A stretch of DNA of 64,000 nt from Vibrio sp. HA2012 (GCF_002812955.1 NZ_PFXK01000001.1:372001-436000); one strand, 5' to 3'; positions 38,077 through 48,135 are shown, counted from the first letter of the stretch. Translations and numbers: made by a program. Notes: a model not told the origin generated them from the letters alone.

Positions 38077-38874
38077 ATGAAAAAAACGATAACTAAAATC
38101 GTTGCCTCCGGTGCATTGGCAATGGCTTCAGTGGGGGCTTCCGCAGGAGAAGTTTTGGATAATGTTGTTAAAACTGGTGAACTGAGAGCCTGTTTTGACG
38201 CCGGTTATATGCCATTCGAAATGAAGGCCAAAAACGGAAGTTATATCGGTTTTGATATCGACCTCGGTAAAGTGATGGCAAAACAGATGGGGGTGAAGTA
38301 CGTTCCGGTCAATACTGCATTCGATGGTATAGTGCCTACACTGTTGACCGGTAAATGTGATCTGATTATGGCAGGTATGACGATTAATGCAGAACGTAAT
38401 ATGAAGGTCAACTTTGCTGATCCGTACATTGTTGTCGGCCAGTCTATTATTCTTAGCCCAGAACTGGAAGGTAAGGTTACAAGCTATAAAGATCTGAATG
38501 ATCCTAAATACACGATAACCAGTAAGCTGAATACCACCGGGGAACAGGCAGTAAAAAGATTACTGAACAAAGCCAAGTATAATTCATTTGAAACAGAAAC
38601 CGATGCTGTTATTGAAGTACTTAACGGTAAGGCTGATGCCATGGTATACGATATGCCATTTGTTTCTATTTACACAGCACAGAACCCGGGGAAAGTTGTC
38701 TCTATTCTTGAACCCTTTACCTACGAACCCCTGGGCTGGGCGGTAAAACAAGGTGATCCGGATATGATCAACTTTCTGAATAACTTCCTTCGTCAAATCA
38801 AAGGCGACGGAACCTATGAGCGTATTTATGACAAATGGTTTAAGAGTGATGCCTGGTTAAAACAGCTCAATTAA
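38077..38874 (+). CDS. Amino-acid ABC transporter substrate-binding protein (family 3)
   Basis: A 265-residue periplasmic binding protein. It has a signal peptide (first 22 residues, cleavage after ASA), then GELRACFDAGYMPFEM, IGFDIDLGKVMAKQMG, and the lobe-2 segments FADPYIVVGQSI and GWAVKQGDPDM. This is the polar amino-acid class (GlnH/HisJ/ArtJ); the exact ligand cannot be told. It leads the transporter operon and is followed by a strong hairpin before the permease gene, which is common where the binding protein is needed in excess. Confidence 0.9.
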   Translation: MKKTITKIVASGALAMASVGASAGEVLDNVVKTGELRACFDAGYMPFEMKAKNGSYIGFDIDLGKVMAKQMGVKYVPVNTAFDGIVPTLLTGKCDLIMAGMTINAERNMKVNFADPYIVVGQSIILSPELEGKVTSYKDLNDPKYTITSKLNTTGEQAVKRLLNKAKYNSFETETDAVIEVLNGKADAMVYDMPFVSIYTAQNPGKVVSILEPFTYEPLGWAVKQGDPDMINFLNNFLRQIKGDGTYERIYDKWFKSDAWLKQLN

Positions 38875-38885
38875 TGTTGTTAAAC

Positions 38886-38911
38886 AATCAGGGGAGGAAA
38901 CTCCCCTGATT
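38886..38911 (+). other. Intra-operon stem-loop between binding protein and permease genes
   Basis: A perfect 11-bp stem (38886-38896 with 38901-38911) closed by a GAAA tetraloop, without a T tract. This suits an mRNA-stabilising or partial-termination structure that raises binding-protein levels above those of the permease. Confidence 0.75.
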
Positions 38912-38932
38912 CAGTTTATATTTGGAAAATTT

Positions 38933-39880
38933 ATGCAGAAAAACACAAAAAAGTGGGTATGGCACCTGTTGTTCGGTGTGGTACTCAGTCTTATTGGGTT
39001 TGGTATCTATACGGCCTCACAAAAGATTAACTATAACTGGCAGTGGGAACGAGTACTTCCCTATCTTATCGATACATCTCCGACAGAAATTCGGGCCGAA
39101 GCAGATGGCACAATCCGTGTAGAAGAGGATGGTTCTATTACTCTTATATACGATAACGGCGATCCCTCTGCTGTTGTATCGAATTTTTCTCAGGCCATGG
39201 TCTCTGATGGTGATCTGGTGTTTGCCGGGGATACACTGGCATTGTTAAAGCAGAGAAAAATGGGCGTTTTGCTAAAGGGGTTGTTAATAACGGTTGAACT
39301 TTCTGTTATTTCACTATTTTTTGCAATTATTATTGGTTTAATTGCCGCACTGATGCGCATATCGAATAATCCACTAACTAAGAACTTTTCGTTACTGTAT
39401 GTGGAAGTTATTCGTGGTACACCACTTCTGGTACAGATCTTTATCGTATACTTCTTTTTGGGAACCGTATTCGATCTGGAACGTTTTACCGCGGGCATTA
39501 CTGCACTTTCTATCTTTACCGGCGCTTATATCGCTGAAATTATCCGTTCAGGTATTCAGTCTATTCCATCAGGACAAATGGAAGCTGCACGTTCTCTGGG
39601 AATGACTTATACCAAGGCTATGACCTATGTCATTCTGCCTCAGGCGTTGAAAAGAACCTTACCACCGATGGCTGGACAACTGATTAACCTGATCAAAGAT
39701 TCTTCTCTGGTTTCCGTTATCTCTATTACTGATTTGACAAAAGCAGGCAGGGAAGTCGTCAGCGGAAGTTTTGCTGCTTTTGAAGTCTGGTTTATAGTGG
39801 CAGGTCTCTATCTTGTTTTGACTTCTGCATTATCTATTGGTATTCAACGTATTGAAAAAAGGCTGGCAAGCAGTGACTAG
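38933..39880 (+). CDS. Amino-acid ABC transporter permease
   Basis: A 315-residue HisM/GlnP-type permease. The C-terminal two-thirds hold about five membrane helices and the coupling EAA motif [25 protein letters not shown]. The N-terminal 100 residues are unusual: one helix (about 11-27) followed by a soluble, acidic section including [19 protein letters not shown], and no further helix until about residue 120. Only one permease is encoded, so a homodimer or a long-arm arrangement is likely. Next gene overlaps by 8 bases. Confidence 0.9.
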   Translation: MQKNTKKWVWHLLFGVVLSLIGFGIYTASQKINYNWQWERVLPYLIDTSPTEIRAEADGTIRVEEDGSITLIYDNGDPSAVVSNFSQAMVSDGDLVFAGDTLALLKQRKMGVLLKGLLITVELSVISLFFAIIIGLIAALMRISNNPLTKNFSLLYVEVIRGTPLLVQIFIVYFFLGTVFDLERFTAGITALSIFTGAYIAEIIRSGIQSIPSGQMEAARSLGMTYTKAMTYVILPQALKRTLPPMAGQLINLIKDSSLVSVISITDLTKAGREVVSGSFAAFEVWFIVAGLYLVLTSALSIGIQRIEKRLASSD

Positions 39881-40628
39881 ATCTGAATATACCGGTAACG
39901 ACATGATTGTTGCCACCGATGTTGACAAAATTTACCCCAACAGCTGTCATGCCCTGAAGAAAGTCTCTGCCAGAGTTAAACGCGGTGAAGTGGTCGTTAT
40001 TATTGGCCCGTCTGGTTCTGGTAAATCAACATTTTTACGAACGCTGAACCAGTTAGAAACGATCTCCAGTGGCAGCATCACTATCGACGGCATTGATATG
40101 TATAACAAAGCAACAGATATTAATGCATTACGTGAAAATGTCGGTATGGTGTTTCAGTCATTCAATCTGTTTCCGCATCTATCCGTTAAAGATAATGTGA
40201 TGCTGGCTCCACTGAAAGTGACTAAACGGGATAAAGCAGATGCTGAGCAGGAAGCCGAGTCCTTGCTTTATCGCGTCGGTCTGGCGGATAAAATGGATGT
40301 GTATCCCAGTCAATTATCCGGGGGACAGCAGCAACGGGTTGCTATTGCCCGGGCATTGGCGATGAAACCGGATCTGATGCTTTTTGATGAGCCTACATCA
40401 GCATTAGATCCAGAGATGGTTGGAGAAGTACTTGATGTAATGAAAGCTCTGGCAAAAGAAGGGATGACCATGGTTGTGGTTACCCATGAAATGGGTTTTG
40501 CCCGAGAAGTGGCAGATCGCGTCCTGTTTATGGAAGATGGTCAGCTACTGGTTGAGGGTGAACCTGATAGTCTATTTGATTCACCACCTCACCCAAGGTT
40601 GCAGAAATTCCTTTCCAGCATATTGTAG
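39873..40628 (+). CDS. Amino-acid ABC transporter ATPase (GlnQ-like)
   Basis: A 251-residue ABC ATPase. Walker A is GPSGSGKST, the signature is [16 protein letters not shown], Walker B is [17 protein letters not shown], and the switch His is in [12 protein letters not shown] at 39873 is favoured: it overlaps the permease stop and AAGG stands about 10 bases upstream. ATG 39903 ([13 protein letters not shown]) is an alternative. It completes a three-gene uptake operon that ends in a good terminator. Confidence 0.9.
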   Translation: MTRSEYTGNDMIVATDVDKIYPNSCHALKKVSARVKRGEVVVIIGPSGSGKSTFLRTLNQLETISSGSITIDGIDMYNKATDINALRENVGMVFQSFNLFPHLSVKDNVMLAPLKVTKRDKADAEQEAESLLYRVGLADKMDVYPSQLSGGQQQRVAIARALAMKPDLMLFDEPTSALDPEMVGEVLDVMKALAKEGMTMVVVTHEMGFAREVADRVLFMEDGQLLVEGEPDSLFDSPPHPRLQKFLSSIL

Positions 40629-40650
40629 AATTTATTGGAAATATCGAATG

Positions 40651-40681
40651 AATAAGCCCTATGCCAGAGGGCTTATTTTTT
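40651..40681 (+). terminator. Terminator of the amino-acid transporter operon
   Basis: A 10-bp stem AATAAGCCCT/AGGGCTTATT (40651-40660 with 40668-40677) with a 7-base loop and trailing TTTTTT. Confidence 0.85.
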
Positions 40682-40686
40682 AAGTC

Positions 40687-41409
40687 TTATTTTTTTGCCA
40701 ATCCTTTTGCATGAAAGTAGCCAAGCATATGCGGCCTTAAATCTTTGGACAGCATATTCATCATAGATTCTGACCAGTTGGTATCTTTTGTGTTACTGCT
40801 TCTTGACCGATAATAATCCGACATGACCTGATCATAGTGTGCGATCTGTTCTTTATCCGGTTTCTGATAAGTATTTTCATGTACAAAAATGTCTGTACTA
40901 AACCTTGGCTTACTATCCGGAGCCTGATCTGGATGCCCCAGACACATTCCATACAGAACAGCACAATATTCGGGCAGTTCCAGTACTTCATCAACCTGCA
41001 GAGGGTTATTTCTTAATCCACCGATATAGACGCCTCCCAAACCCATTGATTCAGCCGCTAGCAAACAGTTCTGTGCCATGATAGTGGCATCAACCGCACC
41101 AATTAATGTTAGTTCCATTGAATCGAGTTTCAGATCCGGATTGAGACTATGATGGCGTTGATAATCGATACAAAAAACAAGAAATTCAGCTGCACTTTCA
41201 ATATAAGGCTGATTGCCGCCCAATTCTGCCAGTCGGGATCTTTTGGCTTTATCTGTCACCCGAATAATAGAAATACACTGGATAAGGTTTGAAGAAGACC
41301 CGGCTCTTCCGGCTGCAAAAATTTGTTCCATTTGCGACTCAGAGATAGGGGTGTCGGTAAATTTACGTATAGAACGGTGATGTAGGATAGTTTCGATAGC
41401 AGGGGTCAT
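40687..41409 (-). CDS. nfsA: NfsA-type NADPH nitroreductase
   Basis: A 240-residue flavoprotein of the oxygen-insensitive nitroreductase family, which reduces nitro groups and related electrophiles with NADPH and FMN. FMN-contact segments are HHRSIRKF (residues 10-17), AGSSSNLIQ near 36-44, and GLGGVYIGGLRNN near 120-132; the late basic cluster fits NfsA. Length equals E. coli NfsA. It lies alone on the minus strand. Confidence 0.88.
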   Translation of the reverse strand: MTPAIETILHHRSIRKFTDTPISESQMEQIFAAGRAGSSSNLIQCISIIRVTDKAKRSRLAELGGNQPYIESAAEFLVFCIDYQRHHSLNPDLKLDSMELTLIGAVDATIMAQNCLLAAESMGLGGVYIGGLRNNPLQVDEVLELPEYCAVLYGMCLGHPDQAPDSKPRFSTDIFVHENTYQKPDKEQIAHYDQVMSDYYRSRSSNTKDTNWSESMMNMLSKDLRPHMLGYFHAKGLAKK

Positions 41410-41498
41410 AAAATCTCCGTATAGGTCATTGACGCGTCAGAGTAGATATATTACAGGGAGTTTCCATGCATAGTAAATTAGTTGTATTCCGGATAGAA

Positions 41499-42683
41499 CT
41501 AGTGGCTCTTGCGGGGGATCTCTCCAGCTTTATTTAAGTGCCAGTGAGTAACCAAAGGGCCGAAGAGTTCAAATAATACTGTCGTTGTAACAGCGATAGT
41601 CAATACTAAACGACCTAATCCGGGAAAACGTTCACTGACTAATAACCCCATACCGATAGCAACACCAGCCTGTGGCAGCAGACAACCGCCCAGATGCTGT
41701 ACAACGTTTGGTGGAGATTTTGCGAGTCTGGAAAATAGCTGCGCGCCGAAAAGCTTTCCCAGAGTGCGAGCGACTATATAAGCTGATGTTATATAACCAA
41801 GAGAGCCCAAAGACGAAAAATCCATACTAATTCCGGAAAGAATAAAAAAGATCACCAGAAAAGGATCGCTGGCTGTTTCTATATCATAGAATGGTCTTTC
41901 AACATGTTTTGCCATCCGAGATACTGTCGCCCCCAGAGCCATACAGGCTAACAGGTAAGAAACCTGCAGATACAGAGCACTGCCCCCACAGATAAAAACA
42001 AAGCCCATAGCTTCGACAACCGTTGGTTCACCAGGTCTGTTCCGCCCAATGATGTGTGACATAGGAATACCAACAGCAATACCTATCGCTAAAGCTCCGG
42101 CAATTTCCCACGCTCCGTGAATCATGTAGCTGATACTGTGTTGCCCGCCGTTAAGGTTACTGGCAATGACCAGCAGCAGACTGAAAATAATAATGCCCCA
42201 GGCATCATCAACGGCAACGACACTTTTGAGTATCTTAGAAACCGGCCCCTTGGCTTTGAATTCTCTGATGACATCGATCGTTGCAGCCGGATCCGTTGCG
42301 GTCGCAATACCAGCCAGAACTAGGGCCAGAGTTATGTCGGATGAGACAAAAAACACAGCAATAAAAACACTGATAGCAGGAACAAGAGATACACCGAGTG
42401 AAATAAACAAAATCTGCCAGCGTTCCGAAATAATATCCCGTCCGAAAAAACTTTCGCCAAGCAGAAAACCGACCATTGCCAGAGCCAGATGGGAAACAGT
42501 GCTGAAGTATTGTGAAAATTCTTCTGGAATTAAATTTAATCCACTAGGGCCGGAAAGGATCCCGATGCAAAGAAGAATCGTCACACGGGGAATATGTGCT
42601 TTTGAGCTAATGATATGAGCTGTCCAGCCTATCAGAAACAGCACGCCCAAAATGAGCAATTCGGGGATTTTATCAGGCAGCAC
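41499..42683 (-). CDS. Cation:proton antiporter (CPA family)
   Basis: A 394-residue membrane protein with about 12 helices. It contains ATATDPAATIDVI and the ion-binding SVVAVDDAWGIIIF segment (Asp pair), the signature of CPA-family Na+/H+ or K+/H+ exchangers. No TrkA-N domain is attached, so it is the short form. The late SGISMDFSSLGS segment is a usual interhelical stretch. It is followed upstream by the large diguanylate cyclase on the same strand with about 80 bases between. Confidence 0.85.
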   Translation of the reverse strand: MLPDKIPELLILGVLFLIGWTAHIISSKAHIPRVTILLCIGILSGPSGLNLIPEEFSQYFSTVSHLALAMVGFLLGESFFGRDIISERWQILFISLGVSLVPAISVFIAVFFVSSDITLALVLAGIATATDPAATIDVIREFKAKGPVSKILKSVVAVDDAWGIIIFSLLLVIASNLNGGQHSISYMIHGAWEIAGALAIGIAVGIPMSHIIGRNRPGEPTVVEAMGFVFICGGSALYLQVSYLLACMALGATVSRMAKHVERPFYDIETASDPFLVIFFILSGISMDFSSLGSLGYITSAYIVARTLGKLFGAQLFSRLAKSPPNVVQHLGGCLLPQAGVAIGMGLLVSERFPGLGRLVLTIAVTTTVLFELFGPLVTHWHLNKAGEIPRKSH

Positions 42684-42761
42684 TATTTTATCTTAATGCC
42701 TCTTTACTTAAAAAGGTCTCTTTAAGCATAAGTGACAATTTACTGATATGCTGTGAATTTT

Positions 42762-45700
42762 TTACCTATCATCATAATTTGTTACCTTGTTACGACCTTG
42801 TTGTTTTGAATGATAAAGCGCTTCATCTGCACGGGATAACAGGCTATGGATTGATTCTCCCGTTCTTAACGTTGCAATACCAATACAGACCGTTACCTGT
42901 TTAACGGTATTAAAAGGATACTTTTCTATATTTTCTCGTAATTTTTCAGCCATTTCTGCTAACTGAACTTTGTCGGCATGAGGAACAATAATCAGAAATT
43001 CTTCTCCTCCCCACCGGCCGACTACGTCACTCTGACGAGTGGAAGAAGAGATTATCTGAGCAAATTCAATCAGAGTTGAATCACCGACATGATGTCCAAA
43101 AGTATCATTAACCCGCTTAAAATGATCAATGTCTAGGATCATAACAGCAAATATACTCTTGTACCTGTTGGCCAGATCCAACTGGTGAGCAAGCATTTCA
43201 TCAAGTTTGTGGCGATTATAGAGACCGGTCAGTCTGTCGGTCAAAGCCAGCTTTTCAAGTTGTTTTTCGTAAGATAGAGTTTGTGTTATATCACGAGACA
43301 AACCAATAAAGCGCATTTCTCCAGTTTCTTTATCTACGACCAATCGTGCATTGACTTCAGTCCATACAGTGGAGCCATCCCTGCGGGGCTGTTCAATTCT
43401 AAAGGTATGCATCTGCGGTTTTTTACCGCTTTGAACGGCTTCAATTTCAGCTTGCATTGTTTTTAAAACCTGCTGCCGTGAGCCTTCACAAATAACTTTA
43501 TCTAAAGGCTGTAGTATCACTTCCTCTGCGATATAACCGCGCAATTTCTCAACTGACGGGCTGATATAAATAAACTTACCTTGAGTACTCATCACCCAGA
43601 CAACGTCATCCATATTTTCCGCCAGCCAGAAATATTTTTTGTACGCTAATTGCAATTGCCGGTTTTTTTCTGCAATAGTCTGATTGATCTTAAATAATTC
43701 TCTATGGCGCCAAAAACCTACTAAAGAGATAAGCCCAAAACCAATAATAACTTTATACAGGAGGGAATAATCAATCCGGGATTCATAGCGAATAGCAAGC
43801 CATTTATTGTATATCGTTCTGATAGTTTCAGGATTAACACTATCGAGAGCCTTCTGCATTATACCTAATAATAGAGGTTCATCGTTTCTGGTTGCTACAC
43901 TCAGCTCGAACTCTTTGTTCAGTTTTCCGGCTATACGGATATCGGTTATGCCCTCTTTTTGTATTGCCGAAGCCAGAGGCGGTAGCGCATCAACATAACC
44001 AAAAACCTCTCCGTTTCTTACCATCTGAATACCATGCAGACGAGAATCAACCAGAATAATATCAATATCAGGCTGCTCATTGCTTAATAGTTCAGCTGAT
44101 GCATAGCCTTTCAGCATAGACAGTTTTTTGCCTGCCAGAGGTGCCATATTATCAATATAAATTTCAGTGTTTCTGGTGGCAACAACAGAAGGGAATGAGA
44201 CGTAGGGTCGGGTAAAATTCATATATTCCAGTCGATCCGGAGTTTTCATTGCCAGAGAGAACATATCGCATTTACGCTGTTTTGCCAGATCAATACTTTC
44301 CTGCCAGTTGTGAGATGGAACAAGTTGCAGGTTAAGTCCGCTGTTTTTCATTACTTCCTGCAGGATATCTGCAGTGATACCCGTATGTTTCGCTTCCGCA
44401 TCGATACCTTCAAGAGGCATCCAGTCAGGATCGACACACATTGTTATCTGTTTTTTCTTTTCCAGATAATGACGTTCATCATTAGTCCATGCAAGAGCAG
44501 GGCGTTGCATATTGGTCGTCATGGAACCGAACCAGAGATTACTTAAAGAAATCAGAGAGGAAGGAGAAATTGATGCGATAGCTTTATCGATCAGTCCGAG
44601 CAGAACAGGCTGGTTTTTCGGTGTTGCAATATAAAGATTGTTGGCTCCCGACGGAATATTCCAGGTTCCCTGAACCGTAAGTCCGAGATAGTGATTCTGG
44701 TTTATCAGGTAGCGAAGAACATTTCCGTAGTCGGCAGCAAAATCGGCACTGCCATTACGTACAGCTTCAATAGCTTCGAGTGTATTGTCTGTGAGATGAA
44801 AATTGAATTTGTCAGCATAGTTATTTTGTAGATATTCGGTCTGTTCCCAGCCTTTCGGCGTAGCAATCGTTGTGCCGTATAAATCTTCCAGTGAGTCTAT
44901 CGGTCTGAAACTGCTGCGTGTGACGAAATTAGTCGTGTCTTTAATAATAGGCTGGGAGAATTGTCCGCATTGACTTATTTTCTCTGAGCGGTCTGACGGA
45001 TGCAGAATATCAATTTTTCCTTTACAGAACATATCAACTAACTCTTCCCAGGATTTACCACTAACGAATTCAACCTTTATATTTAGTTGTTTTGCAATTA
45101 ACTGAATCAATCCGACAGAATAGCCTGCTGGTTGATTGTCTATAACAAAATCGTACGGAGGCCAGTCTGTTTCGTTAGAGATACGTAATATTTTTTTCTC
45201 CTGTAAATAAGCGGCTTCCTGCTCAGTAAGCAGCATCGATCCGGTATTGTTGTCATGTTTTGAATTTTCATTGGCAAGAAAGTTCGTTCCAAGCCATTTA
45301 TTAACCAGCTTCATTCTTTCTGTTGCCGTAATATCATCCATTGCTTTCTGGATAATAGACTTAAGTACAGGTCTATCAGACCGAATACCGAAACGCAGAT
45401 CTTCTTCAGATATGGAAGGAAGCTGTAATTCACCGGCTATACGCAAATTGGTATAGGCATGTTTTGTGACTAGGGCATTAATATTGGTTAAGTTCTGCAT
45501 CAAAGCATCTATCTGACCATAGACCAGGGCCTTGGTCAGTTCTTCATAGGTTTCGTAAATAATCAGATCAAAAGTGTTCAGTTTTTTCAGTTCACTGGTA
45601 TAAAAAACATCTTTCAATATACCGACTTTTTTCCCGACAAGGCTATTCAGATCCTCGAACTTACCAAAATCATCTCTGACGTAGATCATGATTGGAATTT

Positions 45701-46973
45701 CGTAATAGGGCTCGGTAAAAAGAGTAAAAGACAACCGTTCTTTTTTATATGAAATACTGGTGATCATATCGACTTTTTTGGCTTTAAAAGCATCGAGTCC
45801 TTTGTTCCATATTTCTATGACAGGTTCAAAGGTAAGTCCGGTTTTCTCACTTAATATGTCCAGAAGATCATGTTCAAAACCATCCACATTATTTTGGGTG
45901 GTAAAACTGAAAGGTGTAAAATCAGGCATCATGGCAACAGAGACTTTACGATTGACCCGGATATAACTGATTTCCTCCTCAGTCAGTGCAATCTGAGGAT
46001 GCTCGGTCGTATATATAAAAGAATGACTATTATAAGATTCTTCTGGTTCGGTCAGGCCAACTTCAGTGAACAGGTTACTGATACGATTGACTTGCTTTGG
46101 ATCTATGCTGCCTATCGGATAAGTTTTAGGCTGAATAATGCGAACCGTTTGCCGTGCTTCAAAAAGGAGGTGTTCACGGCTTTTGTGCTGAGAATTATAT
46201 TTATCAATAATAAGGTCAACAATCTCTTCCGGATGTTTAAGCGCATATTCCCAGCCACGATTACTGGCGTTGATAAAAGCATCTGTCAGCTCCGGATGTA
46301 TTTCTGTAAAAGTTTTTGACGTAAACAGATTGACATCGTAAAGCTCAACACCATAGTTGTTCGGGTCAATGATATTATAGGGAATCCCGTCTTTTTGCAG
46401 CGAAAAGGGTTCGTTGGTTAAGAAGACTGAAACCGCATCCACTTTTTTATCAATAAAATCCTGCATATTGAATGTCGGAGGAACAGCGTCGACTTCGCTC
46501 GTATCGACTCTGAAAGTGTTAAACATCTGGGTGTAGTTGGCATTTTCGATATCTTGTTTTGAGATCATCAACTTTTTACCAACCAGGTCAGAAGGCAGGC
46601 GAATATCAGGCTGGGTAACCAGCGCCAGCGGAGAACGTTTAAAATAGTTAGCCAGTATCATGACCGGCTTTCCCTGCATGCCCAGTTCGATAAGACCGCT
46701 TCCCCAGATACCGAAGTCAGCCTTACCAGAGAGAACTTCCTCCGCAACATTCAAACCATTCTGATACTCCCGGATGTCAACATTTATCCCGGCATCTCGA
46801 TAGTATCCCAACTCTTTTGCAGCATAAAAACCTGCAAATTCAAACTGATGCTTCCACTGAAGGCGAAGCGATACTGTTTGAGTGTCCGCAACACAATTGC
46901 CGGTAGCCAAAAGCAGAAAGACACAAACCAGTAAGTGCTGTATATATCGATAAGTCATTCTGCTTGTCTGCAT
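42762..46973 (-). CDS. Diguanylate cyclase with four tandem periplasmic substrate-binding domains
   Basis: A 1403-residue sensor. A signal peptide (1-29) is followed by an NMT1/THI5-like binding module (about 33-310: LRLQWKHQFEFAGFYAAKELGYY), then three family-3 binding modules (about 340-565, 590-820 and 840-1063), one membrane helix (about 1071-1088), a PAS domain (about 1110-1235: FWLAENMDDVVWVMS) and a GGDEF domain (about 1240-1400). GGEEF is at residues 1322-1326 and the inhibitory I-site RQSD at 1313-1316, so the cyclase looks active and product-inhibited. It probably senses small amino-acid- or vitamin-like ligands. Start M6 is an alternative. Confidence 0.93.
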   Translation of the reverse strand: MQTSRMTYRYIQHLLVCVFLLLATGNCVADTQTVSLRLQWKHQFEFAGFYAAKELGYYRDAGINVDIREYQNGLNVAEEVLSGKADFGIWGSGLIELGMQGKPVMILANYFKRSPLALVTQPDIRLPSDLVGKKLMISKQDIENANYTQMFNTFRVDTSEVDAVPPTFNMQDFIDKKVDAVSVFLTNEPFSLQKDGIPYNIIDPNNYGVELYDVNLFTSKTFTEIHPELTDAFINASNRGWEYALKHPEEIVDLIIDKYNSQHKSREHLLFEARQTVRIIQPKTYPIGSIDPKQVNRISNLFTEVGLTEPEESYNSHSFIYTTEHPQIALTEEEISYIRVNRKVSVAMMPDFTPFSFTTQNNVDGFEHDLLDILSEKTGLTFEPVIEIWNKGLDAFKAKKVDMITSISYKKERLSFTLFTEPYYEIPIMIYVRDDFGKFEDLNSLVGKKVGILKDVFYTSELKKLNTFDLIIYETYEELTKALVYGQIDALMQNLTNINALVTKHAYTNLRIAGELQLPSISEEDLRFGIRSDRPVLKSIIQKAMDDITATERMKLVNKWLGTNFLANENSKHDNNTGSMLLTEQEAAYLQEKKILRISNETDWPPYDFVIDNQPAGYSVGLIQLIAKQLNIKVEFVSGKSWEELVDMFCKGKIDILHPSDRSEKISQCGQFSQPIIKDTTNFVTRSSFRPIDSLEDLYGTTIATPKGWEQTEYLQNNYADKFNFHLTDNTLEAIEAVRNGSADFAADYGNVLRYLINQNHYLGLTVQGTWNIPSGANNLYIATPKNQPVLLGLIDKAIASISPSSLISLSNLWFGSMTTNMQRPALAWTNDERHYLEKKKQITMCVDPDWMPLEGIDAEAKHTGITADILQEVMKNSGLNLQLVPSHNWQESIDLAKQRKCDMFSLAMKTPDRLEYMNFTRPYVSFPSVVATRNTEIYIDNMAPLAGKKLSMLKGYASAELLSNEQPDIDIILVDSRLHGIQMVRNGEVFGYVDALPPLASAIQKEGITDIRIAGKLNKEFELSVATRNDEPLLLGIMQKALDSVNPETIRTIYNKWLAIRYESRIDYSLLYKVIIGFGLISLVGFWRHRELFKINQTIAEKNRQLQLAYKKYFWLAENMDDVVWVMSTQGKFIYISPSVEKLRGYIAEEVILQPLDKVICEGSRQQVLKTMQAEIEAVQSGKKPQMHTFRIEQPRRDGSTVWTEVNARLVVDKETGEMRFIGLSRDITQTLSYEKQLEKLALTDRLTGLYNRHKLDEMLAHQLDLANRYKSIFAVMILDIDHFKRVNDTFGHHVGDSTLIEFAQIISSSTRQSDVVGRWGGEEFLIIVPHADKVQLAEMAEKLRENIEKYPFNTVKQVTVCIGIATLRTGESIHSLLSRADEALYHSKQQGRNKVTNYDDR

Positions 46974-47174
46974 GCCGGTTCCTTTTTGTCTTGCTGACTT
47001 AACAAATATAACACCATGAAATGTTTGTGTTGCAGTATTGTTATCATAATTAACAAATTAAATCAGATCTGTTGTGGTGATGACTACAATCATATTTATG
47101 AATGACCGCTTTTCTTGGTTGGTATTCCCACTATTTCCTGATATAACGATGGCCTACACTTTGTTGAGGCATTT

Positions 47175-47822
47175 ATGTATATTCAAAATTTCGAAGCTTT
47201 TCTGATTGCCATTACAATTCTGACCCTTACTCCGGGTATCGATACGGCATTAGTGATAAAAAACAGCAGCCGTTCCGGTGTTAAAGACGGTTGTGTTACC
47301 AGCTTTGGTATCTGTAGTGGTTTGTTTGTTCATGCCACATTTTCTTCTGTGGGGATCTCTGCGATTCTGCTTCAGTCAGCACAACTTTTTCAGGTAATGA
47401 AATGGATAGGGGCTTTGTACCTTATCTGGCTGGGAATCAACTCCCTGAAAGCAACCTATAAAGGCGTTAAAGGCATCGAGGTTGAAGAAAGTGACGGGCA
47501 CAGGGTATTTTCAGCAAGACGCTCGTTACGCGAAGGGTTTCTTTCTAATGTACTGAATCCTAAAACAGCCGTGTTTTATCTGGCTTTTTTACCTCAGTTT
47601 ATCAATCCTGAGCATTCTCTTTTTGTTCAGTCATTTATGATGGCTGGTATTCATTTTCTGATTGCAATGATATGGCAGAGTGGTGTTGCTACTGCTGTCA
47701 CTTCAGCCCAACAGTTGGTGAAAAACTCATCATTATTAACCTGGATGGAAGGTATTACAGGAAGTGTACTGATTGCACTTGGCATAAAATTAATCATGGA
47801 TGATGGTGTGGAGGCCAGTTAA
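47175..47822 (+). CDS. LysE/RhtB family amino-acid exporter
   Basis: A 215-residue exporter with six predicted helices. The N-terminus MYIQNFEAFLIAITILTLTPGIDTALVIKNSSRSG carries the typical LTPGxD signature, and GFLSNVLNPKTAVFYLAFLPQF is the family middle motif. Substrates of relatives are neutral or basic amino acids; this one is not known. Single gene, opposite to the thioredoxin gene downstream. Confidence 0.9.
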   Translation: MYIQNFEAFLIAITILTLTPGIDTALVIKNSSRSGVKDGCVTSFGICSGLFVHATFSSVGISAILLQSAQLFQVMKWIGALYLIWLGINSLKATYKGVKGIEVEESDGHRVFSARRSLREGFLSNVLNPKTAVFYLAFLPQFINPEHSLFVQSFMMAGIHFLIAMIWQSGVATAVTSAQQLVKNSSLLTWMEGITGSVLIALGIKLIMDDGVEAS

Positions 47823-47838
47823 TTTACCCCATCAAAAC

Positions 47839-47868
47839 CCGCTTCCCTGAGCCTGATCAGGGAAGCGG
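47839..47868 (-). terminator. Terminator between the exporter and the thioredoxin gene
   Basis: A perfect 12-bp stem (47839-47850 with 47857-47868) with a 6-base loop; on the minus strand TTTT follows 2 or 3 bases beyond the stem. It probably ends the arsR-permease-thioredoxin transcript. Confidence 0.75.
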
Positions 47869-47878
47869 ATCCAGAAGA

Positions 47879-48112
47879 TTATTGCTGTAATATACTCTTA
47901 AGCTCATCAACTGCAGGAACCTTACCCATCACCTTGATCTCTCCATCCACAGCCAGAGCAGGGGTGAGCATTGCACCTAATGCTACAATCTGGTTAATAT
48001 CTGTTATTTTTTCCAGTTCATAATCCAACTGAAGCTCTTTTGCTGCCGTATCAGCGGCTTCCGCCAGCTTTTGACACTTAAGACAACCAGTACCTAATAT
48101 TTGAATTTTCAT
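47879..48112 (-). CDS. Small thioredoxin-family protein
   Basis: A 77-residue thioredoxin-fold protein like the archaeal MTH895 type. The redox motif CLKC is at residues 10-13 in GTGCLKCQKLAEAA, and a cis-Pro lies in MLTPALAVDG. It likely reduces a disulfide or an oxidised metalloid or organoarsenical near the partner permease. It is the last gene of the arsR-permease-trx unit. Confidence 0.88.
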   Translation of the reverse strand: MKIQILGTGCLKCQKLAEAADTAAKELQLDYELEKITDINQIVALGAMLTPALAVDGEIKVMGKVPAVDELKSILQQ

Positions 48113-48135
48113 AGCAACTCTCCGAATAGTGTGTT

